NCBI GenBank assembly: GCA_038216655.1
Contig: JBBQPZ010000010.1
Location: forward strand, 1 to 64,000
DNA from: JAFDWR01 sp038216655
Lineage (GTDB): Bacteria > Armatimonadota > Fimbriimonadia > Fimbriimonadales > Fimbriimonadaceae
Reading direction: 5' to 3'
DNA: 64,000 nucleotides
Shown: one piece after another, positions 59,868 through 64,000 of the stretch
How positions within the stretch are numbered: position 1 is the first letter of the stretch
How the letters are laid out: each line of letters begins with the position of its first letter
Position numbers and translations under genes: made by a program
The notes under the pieces: generated by a model
What the model was told of the DNA's origin: nothing
Database searches by the model: none
The model's input: only the letters and a program-made list of their open reading frames with translations

Positions 59868-60197
59868 ATGCCCGTCTTCGAATACCGCTGCCGGACCTGC
59901 GGTAAGAAATTCTCAGCGCTGATCGGCATGACCGCCGAGCCGGATTCCGAAGCTTGCCCGCATTGCGGAAGCCGCGAGACGAACAAACTCGTCAGCCGCT
60001 TCGCCCGCCACCGCAACGAAGACGACCGGGTCGACGCGATCGCCGACCATCTCGAAGTCATGGGCGAACCCGACAGCCCCACTCAGATGCGCGAGATGAT
60101 GAAGGAGATGGGGAAAGCGATGGACGAGGACATGTCCGAGGAAATGGAAGAGATGTTCGAGGCCGACATGGCCGGCGAGCTTGTGGATGACGACTGA
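59868..60197 (+). CDS. FmdB-type zinc ribbon protein
   Basis: This 109-residue protein starts MPVFEYRCRTCGKKFSALIG with CRTC and CPHCGS, the zinc ribbon of the FmdB/putative regulatory family. A long acidic, Met-rich tail follows (residues 60-109), with MREMMKEMGKAMDEDMSEEM, that is low-complexity and predicted as coiled coil. The role is unknown; the family is often near nucleotide or tetrapyrrole genes. TAACCT (59854-59859) ends 8 nt before the ATG. The gene ends just before a heptamer repeat region. Confidence 0.85.
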   Translation: MPVFEYRCRTCGKKFSALIGMTAEPDSEACPHCGSRETNKLVSRFARHRNEDDRVDAIADHLEVMGEPDSPTQMREMMKEMGKAMDEDMSEEMEEMFEADMAGELVDDD

Positions 60198-60201
60198 GCC
60201 C

Positions 60202-60360
60202 TGGAGAGTGGAGAATGGAGAATCGTAAATAGAGAATCGTGAATCGAAGGGAGGAGATAGAACATCCCATCCAACGATTCACGATTCACGATTCACGATT
60301 CACGATTCACGATTCACGATTCACGATTCACGATTCACGATTCACGATTCACGATTCTCT
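60202..60360. repeat. Heptamer repeat region with inverted partner
   Basis: The left part (60202-60246) has GGAGAGT, GGAGAAT, GGAGAAT, CGTAAAT, AGAGAAT and CGTGAAT. The right part is a perfect array of ACGATTC, 12 copies (60274-60357). AGAGAATCGTGAATCG (60231-60246) is the exact inverse of 60345-60360, so both parts can pair. It lies between convergent genes. Period, unit size and lack of spacers exclude a CRISPR array. Confidence 0.9.
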
Positions 60361-60366
60361 GCCCTT

Positions 60367-61092
60367 CTAATTCCGCTCCATTTTTAGCTTGATCTCACCC
60401 GGAGTATTCGCATCCGGACCAGCGACATCGTGGAGACTTGCGGAAAGGCGCACCAGCGACATGTCTGAGACGTCGAATGACATCGTACCGTCGTAGGTCG
60501 CGGGCTTGCTTCCTTCGCTCTGGGTGTAGGTCATGGAGACGGTCAAGGCATCGAATCCGAGAACTTTCTCTCGCCCGACGACCTCGTACTTGACCTTTGC
60601 CGCCTTGATCTTCTTCTTCTCGTCGGCCTTGATCACCTCCGTCCAGGTGTCGCCCTTCTTCACGGCCTTGTCCGGGGCCTTAAAGTCGCCGACCGACTCT
60701 AGCAGGGCGCTTGTCTCGTCGGCTTCCTCTTCCTCTGCCTTCTTTTTGTCCTCGGAAATCTTCTCGCCCTTGGCGTTGAAAGTCTCGACCGTCGGCTTCG
60801 CGTCATCGGGATCGGGAAGCTTGTGCTCTTCGCCTCCGGCGACTACGCGTGCGTTCTTTTGCACCGTCTCGATCGTGTAGTCGCCGTTGTCCGCGACCTT
60901 GGTGACCTTCAGGTTGATGTCGAACATGAACGTCGACTTGTCGCCGCCGGCAGTGGCGTCCATCGTCATGCCGTAGGTAATCGCTTGCCCCGTCTTGGGT
61001 TTCCAGATCAGGGTGAACGTCTCGTCCTGGCTCTTGGCTCCGAGGCAAGAGAAGATCAGGGCGGTGGCGAGGAGGGCGTTGCGAACTTTCAT
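60367..61092 (-). CDS. Exported protein of unknown function (DUF6263-like)
   Basis: This 241-residue protein has a signal peptide (ALLATALIFSCLGAKSQ) and repeated beta strands with AITYGMTMDATAGGDKSTFM and VKKGDTWTEV. A charged Lys/Glu stretch (SEDKKKAEEEEADE) lies in the middle. KYEVVGREKVLGFDALTVSM is also seen in the protein at 58395, which points to an old duplication. A TAACTT hexamer (61101-61106) ends 8 nt before the ATG. Function is unknown. It is convergent with FmdB across the heptamer array. Confidence 0.65.
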   Translation of the reverse strand: MKVRNALLATALIFSCLGAKSQDETFTLIWKPKTGQAITYGMTMDATAGGDKSTFMFDINLKVTKVADNGDYTIETVQKNARVVAGGEEHKLPDPDDAKPTVETFNAKGEKISEDKKKAEEEEADETSALLESVGDFKAPDKAVKKGDTWTEVIKADEKKKIKAAKVKYEVVGREKVLGFDALTVSMTYTQSEGSKPATYDGTMSFDVSDMSLVRLSASLHDVAGPDANTPGEIKLKMERN

Positions 61093-61168
61093 GTGCGTTA
61101 AAGTTAGTGTCGGCAGATGGCGACGAAGTGCTGGTTTCTACGCGCAATTCTCACCGACTGCGCCGTAG

Positions 61169-62113
61169 ATGTCAAACTATGCCCTAATGTCCGCTGAAGC
61201 AACCGGCATGTTCATTGCCGAAACCCATACGTCCGCCGCCGTCTGGCACTACCGCGTCGAGAAAATGATCCTCGAAGGGAAGACGGAGTTCCAGACCTAT
61301 CAGATTTGCACCGTGCCCCGATTTGGGAAATCGCTGTTTCTCGACTACAACATCCAGACTTCGATTCTGGACGAGTACGTGTTCCACGAGTGCATGAGCC
61401 AGCCCGCCATGACGCTTCACCCGAACCCTCGGAAGGTGCTCGTTTGTGGCGGTGGTGAGGGTGCGACCCTGCGCGAGGCGCTCAAGCACAACACCGTCAC
61501 GGCGGCGACGATGGTCGATATCGACAAGGAACTCGTCGACATGGTCAAGGAGCATATGCCGGAATGGCACCAGGGTGCGTTCGACGACGCTCGCACCACT
61601 TTGCTCCACACTGACGCCCGGCAGTGGATGGTGGACAACAAGCACGAAAAGTTCGACGTGATCCTGAGCGATCTCCCGAACCCCCACGAGGACGGGCCCG
61701 CCCAGTTCCTGTTCACCAAGGAATACTTCCAGATCGCCGCCGACGCGCTTGGCGAGGACGGCGTGTTCGCGATGCAAGCGGGGTCGGCCAACGAGAATTA
61801 CCCCGCGTGCATGGCGAGCTGCATCAAAACGCTGGAGAGCATGGATTGCTTCGAGCACGTCGCCGGCTACTACGGCATCGTCTCGACCTTCTTCCAGCCG
61901 TGGGGCTTTGTCTTGGCCAGCAAGAAGTACGACCCGATGGCCCTCACCGCCGAGGAGATCGTGCGGCGGTTTGCGGCCCGAGGCGTCGAGAACCGGTATT
62001 ACACGCCGCGTTTCCACCACGCCTGCTTCACCCTGCCGGAATACATCCACCGGTCGGTGGAGACGGAGGCCACGATCCTAACCGATGCCGAGCCTTTCGC
62101 CTGGACCGCCTAA
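61169..62113 (+). CDS. speE: Spermidine synthase-like aminopropyltransferase
   Basis: This 314-residue enzyme has the polyamine synthase fold. EKMILEGKTEFQTYQICTVP and LFLDYNIQTSILDEYVFHE are in the N-terminal beta domain. The SAM-type loop is KVLVCGGGEGATLREALKH. VDIDKELVDMVKEHM and LSDLPNP follow. It transfers an aminopropyl group from decarboxylated SAM to putrescine or a similar amine. Starts at 61169 or 61187 are both possible. A bidirectional terminator follows. No speD gene was found in the window. Confidence 0.9.
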   Translation: MSNYALMSAEATGMFIAETHTSAAVWHYRVEKMILEGKTEFQTYQICTVPRFGKSLFLDYNIQTSILDEYVFHECMSQPAMTLHPNPRKVLVCGGGEGATLREALKHNTVTAATMVDIDKELVDMVKEHMPEWHQGAFDDARTTLLHTDARQWMVDNKHEKFDVILSDLPNPHEDGPAQFLFTKEYFQIAADALGEDGVFAMQAGSANENYPACMASCIKTLESMDCFEHVAGYYGIVSTFFQPWGFVLASKKYDPMALTAEEIVRRFAARGVENRYYTPRFHHACFTLPEYIHRSVETEATILTDAEPFAWTA

Positions 62114-62178
62114 CTTGCATGCCAATTGGGCAGCAATGGGCCCCAAGCTGTTTGCATGGGCTCCCTCCGGCGCAAAAA

Positions 62179-62215
62179 AAGGACCGACCCAATGAGATGT
62201 CGGTCCTTCTTTTGA
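62179..62215. terminator. Bidirectional intrinsic terminator
   Basis: AAGGACCGAC (62179-62188) pairs with GTCGGTCCTT (62199-62208). An A-run lies on the left (62174-62180) and a T-run on the right, so it can stop both speE and the opposing PEP-CTERM transcript. Confidence 0.9.
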
Positions 62216-62776
62216 TTACGCCTTGCGACGACGGCGAATGAGAGCAACGGCACCCATGCCAAGGGCTACGAATGACGCGGGCTCAGGAACGGCTTGCGCA
62301 CTTACCTGCACGTTATCCAAATTGACATAGAACGCGTCGTCCTGGAACGTGAACTGCACATTGGTCAACGCGGAAGTCGCGGTTACGCTGTAGCTGTACG
62401 TGTTGTAATTGAGGTCAAAAGCTGGGTCGACCACCGACAAAACGGTGTTGCTGCCAAACGCTGCGGCAAAACTGCTGGGGCTGTCCCCGTCGCCGGCGAA
62501 GTCGAAGCTGAAGGTGTAAGCCTGACCCACGACGGTCGCGATCGTTTGGCTCAGGGTGCCGGTACCGCCGACTTCGCCCAACCACGCGGCAAACGTTCCG
62601 TCACTGGAAAACCCAGTGTCAACAAAGTTGTTCAGGGGGTCTCCCACGAGCGTCCAGCCGCTGAAGTCGCTTGTCTCAAAGCTCCCGTTACTGACGATGT
62701 TGACGGCGTTCGCCGAGACCGCGAGCACGCCAAAAGTAGCCAACGCGAAGAGCGCTTTTCGTGAATTCAAGTTCAT
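62216..62776 (-). CDS. PEP-CTERM sorting domain protein
   Basis: This 186-residue exported protein has a signal peptide (LFALATFGVLAVSANAV) and then NIVSNGSFETSDFSGWTLVG, typical of the DUF642/CBM-like PEP-CTERM family. The C-terminus VPEPASFVALGMGAVALIRR ends in a basic stretch, a PEP-CTERM tail. GGAGGGG is directly before the ATG, so it is rather close to it; the in-frame TTG two codons later has better spacing, but ATG is kept. Function is unknown. Confidence 0.88.
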   Translation of the reverse strand: MNLNSRKALFALATFGVLAVSANAVNIVSNGSFETSDFSGWTLVGDPLNNFVDTGFSSDGTFAAWLGEVGGTGTLSQTIATVVGQAYTFSFDFAGDGDSPSSFAAAFGSNTVLSVVDPAFDLNYNTYSYSVTATSALTNVQFTFQDDAFYVNLDNVQVSAQAVPEPASFVALGMGAVALIRRRRKA

Positions 62777-63103
62777 CCCCTCCAGTACAAATCAAAAAGA
62801 ATCGGAAATGTTATCCACAATTATCCTATCATGGATTTGCTTGGCAAACCGCTGTTCGGAACCGCAACTGTACTGGGTTTGGAGTAGGACTGCCGTCTTC
62901 TAACTTCCTTTGAGAAGCGTCGGTATAGGGCGGCTGACACTATCTTGCAGCCCGGAAGTTCCGCCGATTTGTCGGCATTCCCCGCAAAAACCACCTCTGC
63001 CCCGAATCGATTCTCTGGGCAGCCCTTTTCATATAAGGCATATGAGTTGAATAGGACATATCTTCTGTCCGAGTCGCCATCAGGAGTCGTACAATGCCGA
63101 GGG
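62777..63103. other. Intergenic stretch without recognised gene
   Basis: This 327-nt divergent space holds only the -10 hexamer of the PSCyt1 gene (63090-63095). The short frames in it have no family-like sequence. Confidence 0.5.
63090..63095 (+). promoter_or_regulatory. -10 hexamer TACAAT, leaderless type
   Basis: It ends 8 nt before the ATG at 63104. GAGGG lies between, but is immediately next to the ATG and thus not a normal Shine-Dalgarno. Confidence 0.5.
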
Positions 63104-64000
63104 ATGCGCACGTTTGGAGTTTGTGGTCAGTGGAGATGGGCGGGCGTGGCGTTGCCTTGGATTATCGCTGCCGCCATTGCAGCAACCCCGGCTTCACTCA
63201 TCAGGGTTGACTTCGCGACCGAGATTCAGCCGCTCCTCAAAGCCAAGTGCGGGAGTTGCCACGGCCCCGACTCCCCGGCGGGTGGCCTGCGCCTCGACAC
63301 CGCCGCTGGCCTCCGCAAGGGCGGCACGAGTGGTCTGGCCTTCATCTCCGGCAAGAGTGCGGACAGTCTGATCGTCCAGCGCATCCTCGGCCAAGGCGAC
63401 GGCCCGCGAATGCCGATGGGCTTCGCGCCGCTGAGCGACTCTGAGATTGCCAAGATTCGCCTTTGGATCGACCAGGGCGCGTCTTTCGCCGCCGGAGCCG
63501 GCGGGAAACGACACTGGTCCTACGATCCGCCAAAGCGGTCGCCGCTTCCGATGGTGAAACAGAAAGCTTGGATCCGGAATCCAATCGACGCGTTTGTGCT
63601 GGCGAGGCTCGAAAAAGAGAATCTCAAACCATCCGCCGAAGCCCCAAGGGAGATCTTGGCCCGGCGGGCCTCGCTCGATCTTACCGGCCTGCCCCCAACC
63701 GTCGAGGAACTCGATCGCTTCCTCGCCGACAAGCGGCCGGACGCCTACGATCGTTATGTTGACCGTCTCCTCGCTTCGCCGCATTACGGCGAAAAGATGG
63801 CCCGAACCTGGCTCGACCTTGCCCGCTACGCCGACACGAACGGCTACGAGAAGGATCTCCCTCGCCAGATGTGGCTCTGGCGCGACTGGGTGATCAATGC
63901 CTTTAACCGGAACGAGCCGTTTGACCAGTTCACGATCGACCAACTCGCGGGTGACCTTCTGCCGAACGCCACGCGCGACCAACTGATTGCGACCGGCTTC
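63104..64000 (+). CDS. PSCyt1/DUF1549 protein (3' end beyond window)
   Basis: The visible 299 codons start with a signal or anchor segment (LPWIIAAAIAATPAS). A PSCyt1 domain follows, with CGSCH (49-53), haem ligation and FATEIQPLLKAKCGSCHGP. A DUF1549 start is seen at about residue 135: NPIDAFVLARLEKENLKPS, RRASLDLTGLPPTVEELDRF and MARTWLDLARYADTNGYEKD. Full-length relatives are about 800-1000 residues and usually carry DUF1553 next, often beside a DUF1501 gene. They are abundant in Planctomycetes and related groups, with an unknown role in polysaccharide breakdown. Truncated by the window end. Confidence 0.9.
   Translation, partial: MRTFGVCGQWRWAGVALPWIIAAAIAATPASLIRVDFATEIQPLLKAKCGSCHGPDSPAGGLRLDTAAGLRKGGTSGLAFISGKSADSLIVQRILGQGDGPRMPMGFAPLSDSEIAKIRLWIDQGASFAAGAGGKRHWSYDPPKRSPLPMVKQKAWIRNPIDAFVLARLEKENLKPSAEAPREILARRASLDLTGLPPTVEELDRFLADKRPDAYDRYVDRLLASPHYGEKMARTWLDLARYADTNGYEKDLPRQMWLWRDWVINAFNRNEPFDQFTIDQLAGDLLPNATRDQLIATGF

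Noticed and set aside
60274..60357. CRISPR array
   Set aside because: Units are 7 nt without spacers and there is no cas gene; it is a simple tandem repeat.

Overview
The window is high-GC bacterial chromosome from a diderm. Heptose genes gmhA/gmhB, a Tat-exported enzyme, Spy-like periplasmic proteins and three PEP-CTERM proteins all point to an outer membrane. Together with many secreted glycosidases (GH172, GH123-like, GH106, GH2, GH116, NPCBM-type), a HAF-repeat protein, a PSCyt1/DUF1549 protein and unusually many apparently leaderless starts, this suggests Armatimonadota (Fimbriimonadia-like), with Planctomycetota the main alternative. The taxon is an inference; there is no rRNA here.

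Layout. 0-31 kb is a carbohydrate-degradation region: PhyH dioxygenases, GH172, GH123-like, GH106, GH2, GH116 and an NPCBM enzyme, mixed with an ammonium transporter, an alditol-oxidase-like flavoprotein, glutamate dehydrogenase and exported proteins of unknown function. 31-36 kb is a three-gene phosphorelay operon on the minus strand, followed by tRNA-Ala(CGC). 37-42 kb holds a further secreted TIM-barrel protein, a PEP-CTERM protein and a Spy-like/ECF sigma/anti-sigma operon. 41.5-45 kb has tryptophan and histidine catabolism (kynA, hutH) and a soluble histidine kinase. 45-48.5 kb is a run of small envelope proteins, including a TlpA-type thioredoxin. 49-51.1 kb is a visibly AT-richer four-gene cassette: membrane-anchored thioredoxin-like protein, pseudopilin, Cys-rich exported mini-protein and a membrane-anchored protein of unknown function. 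It is preceded by a C11 tract at the expected -35 position and is the best candidate for an undescribed system. 51-64 kb returns to housekeeping genes (M20 peptidase, nrnA, truB, gmhA, gmhB, tdk, speE) and ends inside a PSCyt1/DUF1549 gene.

Two signals run through the whole window. First, about twenty genes start 5-9 nt downstream of a TANNNT hexamer with no Shine-Dalgarno sequence, which is the architecture of leaderless mRNAs; about nine others have a clear Shine-Dalgarno. Second, short tandem repeats of period 7 (twice period 6) sit in intergenic spaces, often right at gene ends, and in three cases the stop codon lies inside the repeat. A 161-bp nested inverted repeat at 55.5 kb looks like a MITE or other palindromic element. 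No CRISPR array, transposase, integrase or replication origin was seen.
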